Of a DNA stretch of 64,000 nt, positions 8,617 through 16,631 are shown in pieces. The stretch comes from Legionella sheltonii. Lineage in GTDB: Bacteria; Pseudomonadota; Gammaproteobacteria; Legionellales; Legionellaceae. The stretch covers positions 1 through 64,000 of the forward strand of contig NZ_JAPHOQ010000009.1 in the NCBI RefSeq assembly GCF_026191355.1, given 5' to 3'. Made by a program: the position numbers and the translations under genes. Position 1 is the first letter of the stretch. Each line of letters opens with the position of its first letter. The notes beneath the pieces are model-generated. The model worked only from the letters and a program-made list of their open reading frames with translations, was not told where the DNA came from and ran no database searches.

Positions 8617-9243
8617 TTATTGTTTACTTCTCATCTTATTCATACATTTTCTACATCTTAACACTAAGTTATCAATCTCATAATTAAGAATGGAATTATC
8701 TCTTCGGATGAGACAAAGACTGTTTTCAGTTGAATTACCACATTGATCGCATTTATAACCTCTATCAATTGTCAATTTCAATTTAAGTTTTGGTTTCTTA
8801 CGCTCAAAAGCGGCTTTTGCTTTTTCTTCAGGAGACTTTTCAGGTGGTGGTGGAAATTTATATGTTCCATTTAAAACATCAATGATGGTTCTAGCAACTC
8901 GGAGTTGCTCTTCGTTTGCATGTTTGCTGGCAAGTACTAATTCAGCCTGAAATTTAAATTTTTCAAGAGAGGCAAAATCGTAGTATTCCGTTAGTGCTCT
9001 CCATCCATGGCCTTGTAATGCATAATGTTCAAAATTAGTCATTTCATACAAAGCATCTATTTCATCACCTTGACTTAAAACTGATTTAATAGCATTGTAA
9101 AAATTTTCATTTCCTGTCTCTATTGCTTCTTTAATTTTAACATTAGAAAAATCAATAAAAATTCCTATAGAAGGGGTTTGATAGCCCATTCGTCCAAATT
9201 GAAAAGGGAATTCATTAACTTCGATATTCATAGAGTATGACAT
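8617..9243 (-). CDS. Hypothetical protein with a C-terminal zinc-ribbon/HNH-like region
   Basis: The 208-aa protein has an unrecognised N-terminal half, a proline-rich linker (FPPPPEKSPEEK), a Lys-rich stretch and a C-terminal CDQCGN...LVLRCRKC arrangement of two CxxC pairs. The tail resembles the metal-binding frame of HNH nucleases, but the catalytic histidines are not evident. AGGA lies upstream of the ATG. It is flanked by the two glyoxalase-module proteins on the same strand. A nucleic-acid-binding role is a guess. Confidence 0.6.
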   Translation of the reverse strand: MSYSMNIEVNEFPFQFGRMGYQTPSIGIFIDFSNVKIKEAIETGNENFYNAIKSVLSQGDEIDALYEMTNFEHYALQGHGWRALTEYYDFASLEKFKFQAELVLASKHANEEQLRVARTIIDVLNGTYKFPPPPEKSPEEKAKAAFERKKPKLKLKLTIDRGYKCDQCGNSTENSLCLIRRDNSILNYEIDNLVLRCRKCMNKMRSKQ

Positions 9244-9297
9244 ATAAGTATTCCTGATAATTATTATAAGTTCTTGGTGGCACTTGAGATGCTTGTA

Positions 9298-9654
9298 TTA
9301 ATCTGGTGGGTTCCAGGGATCTATTCCTTGTTGCATCAAAATATAGGGATCATGTTCATCTACTTTAGACTGAATTTTATCTACCTGGTTAGCTAATTCA
9401 TATACATAAGATTCTAGCTCATGTAATCGGTCTGCAACATCATGCACATAGGATTTAGGGTTATTATCATAGGACATATCATTAATCTCTTCTTGGTGAT
9501 CAAGCATTGATTGCATAGTATTCCAATCTTTGTAGCCATTTATCTTTGCTATAGCTTGTAAGCAAGATGAGTGTGAAATATTGCTATGCTTTTCATTTAG
9601 GAATGTTTTAAGTAGGTTGGCTTGTTTTTTAACGGATTCTATAGACAACATCAT
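9298..9654 (-). CDS. Small protein with glyoxalase-superfamily-associated helical module
   Basis: The 118-aa product begins MMLSIESVKKQANLLK and contains CLQAIAKINGYKDWNTMQSM, the module often found at the N-terminus of plasmid-borne glyoxalase-superfamily annotated proteins. A predicted coiled coil follows (heptad-like ADRLHELESYVYELANQVDK). It resembles the N-terminus of the gene at 7552. AGGAA precedes the ATG. Function unknown. Confidence 0.65.
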   Translation of the reverse strand: MMLSIESVKKQANLLKTFLNEKHSNISHSSCLQAIAKINGYKDWNTMQSMLDHQEEINDMSYDNNPKSYVHDVADRLHELESYVYELANQVDKIQSKVDEHDPYILMQQGIDPWNPPD

Positions 9655-10023
9655 AAGTTCCTCATCAATTGGGAAAAAATACCAGTGTCTGCGTTATGGA
9701 TTCCCTTTATGATTCAGAATAAAGATAACTACCAATAAACTTGTTGATTAAACTATTTACCATTTCCTTTATAGGATGCAGACGGATGGGTCAGTTTCAA
9801 ACCTGGCAAGATTGTTTCATTTTTTGAAAATAGTGTCAAATATATTCTCTATTCGAGTTGAAAAATAGCTTTTAAAGATACTTATTGGTAGAGCTATGCT
9901 ATTTTACGCGCAGCTATTAACCGTTGTAAAATCAGATTTAGTTATCAAATATTATGATGAAGGGCTCATGGTTGGTGGTTGAAAACAACATACAGTACTC
10001 ATCAAATCACCTTTAGGCTGAAC
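9655..10023. other. Intergenic region before the MazG-like gene
   Basis: About 370 bp, AT-rich, with no supported gene. An upstream in-frame ATG at 9979 could extend the following gene by 15 residues. I see no clear promoter or repeat. Confidence 0.45.
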
Positions 10024-10404
10024 ATGGATCTTTTGGATAAAATTAGTGCTCTGGAGGAAGAAGCCTCTCAATTTGGTTTCAAGTGGCAAAGTGCAGACCA
10101 AATCATGAATCAAATTCACAGTGAGTGTGATGAAATCAAAGAGCATCTGGAACATGATCCTTCTAAAGCGAATCAAACTGCTTTGCAAGAAGAAATTGGC
10201 GATTTACTCCATGCAGTGTTTTCCCTGTGTATTTTTTGCAAGTTAAGTCCCCGAGTAACCCTTGGGCAATCATTAACTAAATTTGAAAGGCGATTACGTG
10301 CGGTTAAACTGATTGCTGAAGAGCGTGAGTTGATTAACCTGGAAGGCTTGCCCTTTGATGAATTGATGCATATTTGGGATAAGGCTAAAGAGTTAGTTGG
10401 TTAA
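10024..10404 (+). CDS. MazG-like nucleotide pyrophosphohydrolase
   Basis: The 126-aa product has the all-alpha NTP-PPase signature: an acidic helix ECDEIKEHLEH and, about 30 residues on, EEIGDLLHAVFSL, together the E-x2-E and E-x2-D metal ligands of MazG. A C-terminal FDELMHIWDKAK helix completes the fold. It would hydrolyse NTPs or dNTPs to the monophosphate and PPi. Start MDLLDKISALEEEA is preferred; a longer form from 9979 is possible. It is a lone gene, so partners are not implied. Confidence 0.85.
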   Translation: MDLLDKISALEEEASQFGFKWQSADQIMNQIHSECDEIKEHLEHDPSKANQTALQEEIGDLLHAVFSLCIFCKLSPRVTLGQSLTKFERRLRAVKLIAEERELINLEGLPFDELMHIWDKAKELVG

Positions 10405-10428
10405 CTGTGGTTTTTGTTTTGTGCCTGT

Positions 10429-10508
10429 GCGCAGCTGTAAATGCCATTGATTTGAGTTTATCCTTGAACTCTCTAGTGTCTCAACATCCTGTCAACATCT
10501 CAGCTGCG
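10429..10508. repeat. Inverted repeat with 9-bp arms downstream of the MazG-like gene
   Basis: GCGCAGCTG (10429-10437) and CAGCTGCGC (10500-10508) flank 62 bp. The arms are GC-rich for this region. Role unknown; a recombination or regulatory site is possible. Confidence 0.35.
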
Positions 10509-10644
10509 CCAAACAAATTCAGTATAGCTTTTCGTCACTATTAAGGCATTAGCCAAGATGCTGTTTATTATGTAAGACATTTCTTGGGGGTAATTTGCTA
10601 TTAAGTAGTGATTAATGCTCTATTCTTAGTCAAGTTTGATTTGG

Positions 10645-10788
10645 TCATATAATCGTCATTGCCTGAATTGTTGCAAGCATCAATTGATCATCATCCTTAA
10701 CTTGTTGAAACAAAGCATAACCGACTAAACTTTGAATTATCATCAGTGCAGAAAAGAACAAAGTCATTTTTAATTTAAAATGGTGCAT
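10645..10788 (-). CDS. Small putative membrane protein
   Basis: A 47-aa frame starting MHHFKLKMTLFFSALMIIQ has one hydrophobic segment (TLFFSALMIIQSLVGYALF) followed by a polar tail. It lies 37 bp beyond the stop of the minus-strand gene at 10826 and could be the last gene of that operon. A GAGGA motif is upstream but rather far from the ATG. Unrecognised; below normal gene-calling length. Confidence 0.4.
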   Translation of the reverse strand: MHHFKLKMTLFFSALMIIQSLVGYALFQQVKDDDQLMLATIQAMTII

Positions 10789-10825
10789 GACAGTCAAAGT
10801 CCTCAGAACAGTTATGAACAAATTA

Positions 10826-11647
10826 TTAATTCATTTGATTAAATTGTGTAATTCTATCAATAAGTGACTTATTTTTCTCTAGCTTTTGCGCTTTACTAAT
10901 CAGTGTTTCTTTTGAGAACGCTTCTTTCAGCAAAGGCTTTGCCCAAAGCATAAAAATATCGTCACTCGACAGCATAGAATCAAGAGGTGCGGTTCGTTCA
11001 TCCATAAGAATATCTATAGCACAGGACACCAACCACTTTGATGGTGTGGTTTCACCTTCAGCCATACCTTTAATTGCCAGGGGAGAGTAACTTTTATCTT
11101 TGTTATATAAATCTTTGGCTTTAAGGTGTAGTTTTTCAGAACGGTTGTGAATGGCTTGCAGTTCTGCAAATATTGCTTTGATTTGATGGCTAAAATCAAT
11201 TTTTTTATATTCAGCAAGATTGGCACGATCTAGCAATGCAAGGGCTTGTTCTTTGGAGTGACCTGAGAGTTTACTGGTGGCTATTTTAATTTGCTGAATC
11301 ATGCTTGTAATCATCGAATCAAACACATTGAGTTCCACTTTTTCTTTATGACACAGGATCTCAATTTGTTCTAAAGTATCCAGAAATTCATAAGGAAGGC
11401 GAAAACGAAAATCTGTCAGTGTGTTTGCAGGAGAAGGGTTTAAGTGTTGATAAACAGCTGTAACGTTTTGCATGAATTGTTTAAGTTCAATGGTTTGCTC
11501 AGCAGACAGTAAGTCCCATCCCTCAAAACCATCAGGGGCATCCACATGAAAAGAGCCATAAATTGTTTTTAAATCGATTGATTTGACGTAAACCCGTGGA
11601 GGTCTACGTAAATTTTGTTTAATTTCAAGTCGTAATAGTTTTTTCAT
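10826..11647 (-). CDS. Hypothetical protein, second gene of a coupled pair
   Basis: The 273-aa mostly helical product opens MKKLLRLEIKQNLRRPPRVY. No family recognised. Its start overlaps the stop of the upstream gene in an ATGA arrangement (11644-11647), which indicates translational coupling. No signal peptide or membrane segment is seen. It belongs to the plasmid accessory region next to the anti-restriction genes. Confidence 0.65.
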   Translation of the reverse strand: MKKLLRLEIKQNLRRPPRVYVKSIDLKTIYGSFHVDAPDGFEGWDLLSAEQTIELKQFMQNVTAVYQHLNPSPANTLTDFRFRLPYEFLDTLEQIEILCHKEKVELNVFDSMITSMIQQIKIATSKLSGHSKEQALALLDRANLAEYKKIDFSHQIKAIFAELQAIHNRSEKLHLKAKDLYNKDKSYSPLAIKGMAEGETTPSKWLVSCAIDILMDERTAPLDSMLSSDDIFMLWAKPLLKEAFSKETLISKAQKLEKNKSLIDRITQFNQMN

Positions 11648-12159
11648 TTTATTATCTCAATCAGGGTAAGTTGTGGATTTATGTAATAATTCGATGCGGT
11701 TTTCTTTGAATCATTCATACGGCTATATCCAGTATGAGTTGCTAAATTAATAAAGTATTTGTTCCCTGGCTGTTTGTAGGCGCACTTTACTCGAAAGGCA
11801 AAAACAGGGGTCTTGATACAATCTCTAATACAATCTGTTCCCATTACTTTTTTAATAGCAGTTTCATTTCTTTTGCTGGCCTTATTATAAGCCTCTAAAA
11901 GAGAGTTTTCGCTGATCTGATAAAGACAGTGCCTTGCTCCAGATCGATTATTATGATCATTAAAATAGTAATTGATATCTGAACTATCGGTTTTTTTAGA
12001 TGAAGGTGGTCGATAATGATAGACCGCATGCCTTATTGTAAAATAGGTTTTAAAATTCCTTAGTATAGGTGTTTTCGTATTTTGGCCATGTAAGCAAACA
12101 AAGTTGTTCAATTGAGCAATAAGCTCAGGTGGTGCCTTCGTTTGGTTTGTAGTAATCAT
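11644..12159 (-). CDS. Hypothetical protein, first gene of a coupled pair
   Basis: The 171-aa product, from the ATG at 12159, is chosen because CCGGAG lies eight bases upstream; longer starts at 12180 and 12222 exist. It is basic and Asn/Tyr-rich with several cysteines (GTDCIRDCIKT). No family recognised. It is divergent from the 12349 gene and shares the 12160-12348 intergenic region, so both may respond to the operator there. Confidence 0.55.
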   Translation of the reverse strand: MITTNQTKAPPELIAQLNNFVCLHGQNTKTPILRNFKTYFTIRHAVYHYRPPSSKKTDSSDINYYFNDHNNRSGARHCLYQISENSLLEAYNKASKRNETAIKKVMGTDCIRDCIKTPVFAFRVKCAYKQPGNKYFINLATHTGYSRMNDSKKTASNYYINPQLTLIEIIK

Positions 12160-12249
12160 GTTATGGCTCCGGTTTTTCATTATTGTCCTTAGTGACTTTT
12201 TTATTTTAGCAGCAGTCAGCACTATGTCAATATATTACAAGTATAAAAT

Positions 12250-12324
12250 ACATCTATTAAATAGATGTTATATGTTGACATTTAATTGCTGATTTGTCAT
12301 AATATAGTTGTTCACTTAGGAACA
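12250..12324 (+). promoter_or_regulatory. Shared promoter/operator cassette, copy 1
   Basis: Elements in order: a perfect 9-1-9 palindrome with arms ACATCTATT/AATAGATGT (12250-12268), -35 TTGACA (12275-12280), 17 bp, -10 CATAAT (12298-12303), then the dyad TGTTCACTTAGGAACA (12309-12324) over the likely transcription start. The same cassette recurs before ardB and before the DUF932 gene, so one regulator probably controls all three. Confidence 0.8.
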
Positions 12325-12348
12325 TAAACGATAAAATAAGGAAAAAAC

Positions 12349-12654
12349 ATGAATCACTACTCCCTTCAAGTAGGCTCTATCCTTTATGCAAGCTGGGGAT
12401 ATGACCAAACAAATATAGATTTTTACGAAGTGACCAAACTTATCGGCCGCACCACTCTAGAGTTACGAGAACTAGGACAGGAACTTATTTCCGATGGCTC
12501 GGGTTTTAGTGGAAAAACCAAGCCAATCCCCGGTAATTTTATAGGTCAGCCCTTTAGGAAAAGAATTGGCATTCATGGTTCGGTGAAGATTAATGAAGTC
12601 AGTAGAGCTAGTATTTGGTCTGGTGAAGCGCTCTATTACTCATCTTATGCATAA
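12349..12654 (+). CDS. Conserved plasmid-type hypothetical protein
   Basis: The 101-aa product starts MNHYSLQVGSILYASWGYDQ and continues TNIDFYEVTKL and TTLELREL, the style of small plasmid and phage proteins often found near anti-restriction genes. No catalytic motif is visible. AAGGA lies upstream of the ATG. It is the first of three genes driven by the same promoter/operator cassette. Confidence 0.75.
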   Translation: MNHYSLQVGSILYASWGYDQTNIDFYEVTKLIGRTTLELRELGQELISDGSGFSGKTKPIPGNFIGQPFRKRIGIHGSVKINEVSRASIWSGEALYYSSYA

Positions 12655-12677
12655 AAAGACGTATATAAGCGCATACC

Positions 12678-12706
12678 AACAGAAAGGGGATATGCCTCTT
12701 TCTGTT
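12678..12706. terminator. Stem-loop after the 12349 gene
   Basis: AACAGAAAGGGG (12678-12689) pairs with CCTCTTTCTGTT (12695-12706) with one mismatch around a 5-base loop. It lies 24 bp past the stop codon. No strong U-tract follows, so termination efficiency is uncertain. Confidence 0.5.
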
Positions 12707-12870
12707 GATAAATTAATTGATAAGGATATTGTTATGATTAAAAAAATTGGAGATAGATTTTGTTTTCTTGTTTTGGATATTACGTATGCTCTTAAGAAGC
12801 GGAAGTATAAAAAGAAAATGATGCATTATTATTTAGGCATCAAGTGTTCCAGCTAAAATAATAATAAAAT

Positions 12871-12945
12871 ACGTCATTAAAATAGATGTTTTATGTTGAC
12901 ATTATCGAGGTATTTTGAGATACTGTATTTGTTCACTTAGGAACA
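12871..12945 (+). promoter_or_regulatory. Shared promoter/operator cassette, copy 2 (ardB)
   Basis: A degenerate upstream palindrome (12871-12889), -35 TTGACA (12896-12901), 17 bp, -10 GATACT (12919-12924) and the dyad TGTTCACTTAGGAACA (12930-12945) are present. The dyad is identical to copy 1. Spacing from -10 to dyad is the same in all copies. Confidence 0.8.
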
Positions 12946-12969
12946 TAATAGAAAAATAAGGAGCTTCAC

Positions 12970-13389
12970 ATGAATACTGAAAGACAACAATTCTTCATTC
13001 AATCTCAATTAATTTCAGACAACCAACGATTAGCCTTTCTCCCAAAGCATTTAAATAAAGAATACTTAAGCTTTGAATCCACGGTATACCGAACAATGCG
13101 TACTATTTGCAACACATATCATGGTGGATATTGGGATTTTTACGAGCTGAGTAACAATGGATTTTATATAGCGCCCCATTCAAGCGAGCCATTCAATATC
13201 TTTGTTCATGGTAATGGCTACGAGGGAAGCGTATCTCGCGATGCAGCGGGGATTATTGCTACAACCTACGCCCTAAATAATCTCGCATGGCGAACCGAAT
13301 CAGATGAAATAATAGATAAATATTACGCTCTCTTAGATTTTGCCGGACAACATCATGAATTTAAGCAAATTTTTGCGGCAATTGATTAA
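12970..13389 (+). CDS. ardB: ArdB/KlcA-family anti-restriction protein
   Basis: The 139-aa protein has the family pattern: QRLAFLPKHLNKEYLSFE, VYRTM, YHGGYWDFYELSNNGFYIAP, HGNGYEGSVSRDAAGIIAT and a C-terminal HHEFKQIFAAID. ArdB/KlcA proteins block type I restriction in the recipient without resembling DNA. This helps incoming plasmids establish. It has its own copy of the shared promoter/operator, a good AAGGAG site and a strong terminator after it. Confidence 0.92.
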   Translation: MNTERQQFFIQSQLISDNQRLAFLPKHLNKEYLSFESTVYRTMRTICNTYHGGYWDFYELSNNGFYIAPHSSEPFNIFVHGNGYEGSVSRDAAGIIATTYALNNLAWRTESDEIIDKYYALLDFAGQHHEFKQIFAAID

Positions 13390-13395
13390 ATCCCT

Positions 13396-13431
13396 CCCCA
13401 CAACAAAGTGATCATTTGTTGTGGGGTTTTA
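13396..13431 (+). terminator. Intrinsic terminator of ardB
   Basis: CCCCACAACAAA and TTTGTTGTGGGG form a 12-bp stem immediately after the ardB stop, followed by TTTT. Confidence 0.85.
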
Positions 13432-13462
13432 GAGGAGATGAATAAAATTAGAGGGATATAAC

Positions 13463-13630
13463 ATGCAATTACATTTATTCCATGGCAGAACAACATCTGA
13501 TAAGTCTTTGCAAGATTGGGGTTTTGATGGTCCAACGATTAACGGAATTATTGGGTTAACTGGTACATATGGCGGAATATATGTTCATTTTGAGAATGAG
13601 CAAGACCTTTATAAAGGGTTTTTAAATTAA
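13463..13630 (+). CDS. Small protein paralogous to the 14661 gene (short form)
   Basis: A 55-aa frame starting MQLHLFHGRTTSDKSLQDWG aligns with the first 50 or so residues of the 14661 product (LRLYHGRNTPEQEMDDWGF). The HGR...DWGF core is shared. It stops where the longer paralogue continues, so it is either a minimal family member or a truncated copy. It lies between ardB and DUF932. GAGGG precedes the ATG. Confidence 0.6.
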   Translation: MQLHLFHGRTTSDKSLQDWGFDGPTINGIIGLTGTYGGIYVHFENEQDLYKGFLN

Positions 13631-13669
13631 CATTTATATTACACATTCCAACATATAAATGATATTAAA

Positions 13670-13744
13670 ACATCTAATTAAAAGACGTATTTAATTGACT
13701 TTTATTCCTAGTTTTGTCATAATGTACTTGTTCGTTTAGGAACA
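13670..13744 (+). promoter_or_regulatory. Shared promoter/operator cassette, copy 3 (DUF932 gene)
   Basis: An upstream partial palindrome (13670-13688), -35 TTGACT (13695-13700), 17 bp, -10 CATAAT (13718-13723) and the dyad TGTTCGTTTAGGAACA (13729-13744) are present. The arms TGTTC/GAACA are conserved and only the spacer differs from copies 1 and 2. Confidence 0.8.
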
Positions 13745-13770
13745 TTAAAGAAAACATAGGAGAAGAAATC

Positions 13771-14574
13771 GTGTTACCCATCTTATCTAAAGAAAAATTA
13801 TTTAAATTAGCTCCTTCCATCTTCACACAAGATAGTTCATATAAAACAAGTGCTCAGTACTCACCAATCTCAACAGAGCAAATCATTGAAAAATTAATCT
13901 CAGAAGGTTTTTTTCCGACTTGGGCAACTCAGACTAAAAGTCATAATCAAGAATCGAAAGCATTTGCAAAACACATGCTCCGTTTTCAACGCCATGATGT
14001 GATGCAAAATAATCAGGGGCTTTACCCCGAACTGGTTCTTATTAACTCTCATGATGGTTTGTCTTCTTATCGTCTAATGGCGGGTCTTTTTCGGGTTGTA
14101 TGCAGTAATGGAATGATTGCTGGACAAGCGTATAACGAAATCAGAATCAAACATCAGGGGGATGTTCTTGGGAATGTCATTGAAGGCACCTACAAAGTGA
14201 TTGAGACAGCAAATAACATGCTTGATGTATCAGATGATATGGCTTCCATTCATTTAAATGACGATGAAAAAATGATTTTTGCAGAAGCTGCACATTCACT
14301 AAAATTCTCTGATACAGAGGGGGGTATTATCGTTAATCCTAAGAGTTTATTGCAACCAAGGCGTTATGTAGATCAAAAAGATAATGATTTGTTTACGGTG
14401 TTTAATGTCCTGCAAGAAAACTTAATTAAAGGGGGTATCCGTGGCCATCGTTTAAATAAATACGGATACACCACTCGAACAAAAACGAGAGAAGTAAAAG
14501 CTATTGATCAAAATGTGAAATTAAATCGAGCGTTGTGGACGTTAACCGAAAAAATGATGGAAATAAAAAGGTAA
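13771..14574 (+). CDS. DUF932 (phage/plasmid-like) protein
   Basis: The 267-aa product matches the DUF932 pattern: FPTWATQTK, FAKHMLRFQ, YPELVLINSHDGLSSYRLMAGLFRVVCSNGM, a central helical region and a C-terminal basic tail. The molecular function of DUF932 is not established; it is common on plasmids and phages beside anti-restriction genes. It starts with GTG at 13771 after AGGAGAAG. It is co-regulated with ardB by an identical operator design. Confidence 0.88.
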   Translation: MLPILSKEKLFKLAPSIFTQDSSYKTSAQYSPISTEQIIEKLISEGFFPTWATQTKSHNQESKAFAKHMLRFQRHDVMQNNQGLYPELVLINSHDGLSSYRLMAGLFRVVCSNGMIAGQAYNEIRIKHQGDVLGNVIEGTYKVIETANNMLDVSDDMASIHLNDDEKMIFAEAAHSLKFSDTEGGIIVNPKSLLQPRRYVDQKDNDLFTVFNVLQENLIKGGIRGHRLNKYGYTTRTKTREVKAIDQNVKLNRALWTLTEKMMEIKR

Positions 14575-14587
14575 CGGAATTTTTTAA

Positions 14588-14613
14588 GAGGCAAAGAAAA
14601 ATCCCTTTGCCTC
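14588..14613. terminator. Stem-loop after the DUF932 gene
   Basis: GAGGCAAAG (14588-14596) pairs with CTTTGCCTC (14605-14613). There is no T-run after it on the plus strand. Confidence 0.45.
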
Positions 14614-14660
14614 ATCCTGAAAATAGCGTGATAACAACAGCAAGATGAAAGGAACTTTTG

Positions 14661-14933
14661 ATGAAATTAAGACTATACCACGGACGTAATACCCCAGAAC
14701 AAGAAATGGATGATTGGGGTTTTGAAGGAGCAACACTTTTTGGTGTTGATGGCATTATCTGGACATACGGAGTTCCCAGAGTGTTTTTTATTAATGATGA
14801 GTATTTTAATATAGCGAGGGAAGTAACAGGGTGGGATGAGATTGCTGATGGTTTAGAGATGCGTGTTTATGAGGATTTAATTAAAACCAAAGATGGGTAC
14901 TTTGGTGATTGGGAGTTAATTAAATTAGGGTAG
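14661..14933 (+). CDS. Conserved small plasmid protein (HGRN...DWGFEG family)
   Basis: The 90-aa acidic product starts MKLRLYHGRNTPEQEMDDWG. It is the full-length relative of the 55-aa gene at 13463. Similar proteins occur in conjugative elements beside DUF932 genes, but no function is known to me. AAAGGAAC precedes the ATG; a bidirectional terminator follows. Confidence 0.75.
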   Translation: MKLRLYHGRNTPEQEMDDWGFEGATLFGVDGIIWTYGVPRVFFINDEYFNIAREVTGWDEIADGLEMRVYEDLIKTKDGYFGDWELIKLG

Positions 14934-14942
14934 AATTTCCAT

Positions 14943-14972
14943 AAAAAAAGCCCAAATTCCATGGGCTTTTTT
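14943..14972. terminator. Bidirectional intrinsic terminator
   Basis: AAAAAAAGCCCA...TGGGCTTTTTT forms a stem with A-run on one side and T-run on the other, between converging transcription units. Confidence 0.8.
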
Positions 14973-15107
14973 CTTATCGATTCAGCTATCCTATCAGCTC
15001 TTTTTGTCTGCTTTTATTGGAAGGAATATTATACGCAATTAAAAAAAGGAAAGGTAAATAAAATGTTGCTGATATTTTTTCAAAAATAAGCACCTATCTA
15101 ATAAACA

Positions 15108-15323
15108 TTAGACGGTTTCGTTATTCAGTTTTTTGTCTTTTTGATGCTGCTTCCATTCTTTGTCTTTAGAGAAAATCATAATTGATGACTCTTCAAAAAA
15201 ATGGCCAATATCATCAATACCAACCCATGAGCAATATTCTTTAATTTCCGAATAGATTTCTTTGTTTATTTCGATTTTAATTTTTTCTTTTTCAGGTGTT
15301 TTTCTTGCGTTGATTAAAGCCAT
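15108..15323 (-). CDS. Small ribbon-helix-helix-like protein
   Basis: The 71-aa product has KIKIEINKEIYSEIKEYCSW followed by an FFEESSIMIF helix, a plausible ribbon-helix-helix (beta strand then two helices) of the sort used by antitoxins and relaxosome regulators on conjugative elements. It lies next to the disrupted membrane-protein gene. Partner unknown. Confidence 0.55.
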   Translation of the reverse strand: MALINARKTPEKEKIKIEINKEIYSEIKEYCSWVGIDDIGHFFEESSIMIFSKDKEWKQHQKDKKLNNETV

Positions 15324-15555
15324 AATAATTCCTTAATATCTAATATAAAAAATACATTATTAATAGCGATTGTTGAATGGATCATAACTGCTGCTATTGT
15401 ATGTTGAATGATGATAATCGTTATTCCAGTAATTGTCTCTATCGGATGCACTGGAACCAATAGAATTTCCTAAGCTGTCTATGACCTATCCCCCAAAAAT
15501 AATGCCATGACATAGATGAGATTTCCGATAAACTAAACCAAAAGGAGATCTCAAA

Positions 15556-15819
15556 GTGAAAAAGCGTTACACAGAAGAACAAATTATAAAAGCAATCAAA
15601 TCGCATGAAGCAGGTATAAAGGTCGAAGAGATATGTCGAGACTATGGAATTTCGTCAGGCACATTTTACAATTGGCGAAGTAAGTATGCTGGCCTTGAAG
15701 TGAATGAGGCCAAGCGTCTTCGTGAGCTTGAATCAGAGAATGTTAATCTTAAAAAACTGTTGGCAGATAAGCTCCTGGAGCTAGAGGCAATGAAGGATGT
15801 ATTATCAAAAAAGTGGTGA
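15556..15819 (+). CDS. IS3-family transposase OrfA
   Basis: The 87-aa protein has an N-terminal HTH (KKRYTEEQIIKAIKSHEAG...CRDYGISSGTFYNWRSKY) and a C-terminal leucine-zipper-like helix. OrfA binds the IS ends. The frame overlaps orfB by 7 bp. Confidence 0.92.
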   Translation: MKKRYTEEQIIKAIKSHEAGIKVEEICRDYGISSGTFYNWRSKYAGLEVNEAKRLRELESENVNLKKLLADKLLELEAMKDVLSKKW

Positions 15820-16631
15820 AGCCAGCAGCAAGAAAGTCGATCATCGAGCACCTAATATGTTTCTTTAAGTTGAGTGAGCGAGTAGCTTGCAAGCTGGCAG
15901 GATTAAGCCGCACAGCATTTCGTTATCAATGTAAACCACGTACGGATGAGAAGGCCAGAACACGACTCAAGGTTTTAGCCGCACAATATCCGGCCTATGG
16001 TTATTTAATTCTTCATGGACTACTTAAAGCTGAAGGCTTGGTTCAGAATAAGAAGCATACTTATCGATTATACACTGAGGAGGGACTTCAAGTTCGAACA
16101 AAGAAAAGGAAAAAACTGACTCGTCCTCGCCAACCAATGGAAGTTCCTTCTGCACCAAACCAGCGTTGGTCGATGGATTTTGTATCGGATCAACTTAGCA
16201 ATGGGAGACGATTTCGAATATTGAATGTAGTGGATGATTATTCTCGTGAAATGGTTGGCCAGCTAATATCTACCTCAATCAGTGGCAAACAAGTGGCTCG
16301 CTTTTTAGACCAACTTATTGAGCAAAGAAATAAGCCTGTTAAAGTGATTTGTGATAATGGTACAGAATTTACTAGTAAAGCGATGTTTTTCTGGAGCAAA
16401 GAAACGAATGTCACTTTAGGGTTTATTCAACCAGGAAAACCAACTCAAAATGCGTTTGTTGAGAGCTTAAACGGGAAATTCAGAAATGAATGCCTTAATC
16501 AGCACTGGTTTCGAACAATGGAGGAAGCACGATTTGAGATTGAACAATGGCGTAAACACTACAATAATGTTCGACCTCATAGCTCTCTAAATTATATGCC
16601 TCCTGTTGAATACGCAAGAAAGGTGGCATAG
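15813..16631 (+). CDS. IS3-family transposase OrfB (DDE integrase)
   Basis: The 272-aa product has an rve catalytic core: RWSMDFVSDQL, VICDNGTEFTS and a final E in NAFVESLNGKFRNECL, followed by the YNNVRPHSSLNY signature. It starts at GTG (15813 or 15816) overlapping orfA. It is probably made by coupled initiation or frameshifting with OrfA. Confidence 0.92.
   Translation: MVKPAARKSIIEHLICFFKLSERVACKLAGLSRTAFRYQCKPRTDEKARTRLKVLAAQYPAYGYLILHGLLKAEGLVQNKKHTYRLYTEEGLQVRTKKRKKLTRPRQPMEVPSAPNQRWSMDFVSDQLSNGRRFRILNVVDDYSREMVGQLISTSISGKQVARFLDQLIEQRNKPVKVICDNGTEFTSKAMFFWSKETNVTLGFIQPGKPTQNAFVESLNGKFRNECLNQHWFRTMEEARFEIEQWRKHYNNVRPHSSLNYMPPVEYARKVA

Noticed and set aside
12593-12856. Possible gene of up to 87 aa overlapping the end of the 12349 gene
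   Set aside because: Its first part is in another frame of a better-supported gene, it has no ribosome-binding site, and the hairpin at 12678-12706 lies inside it.
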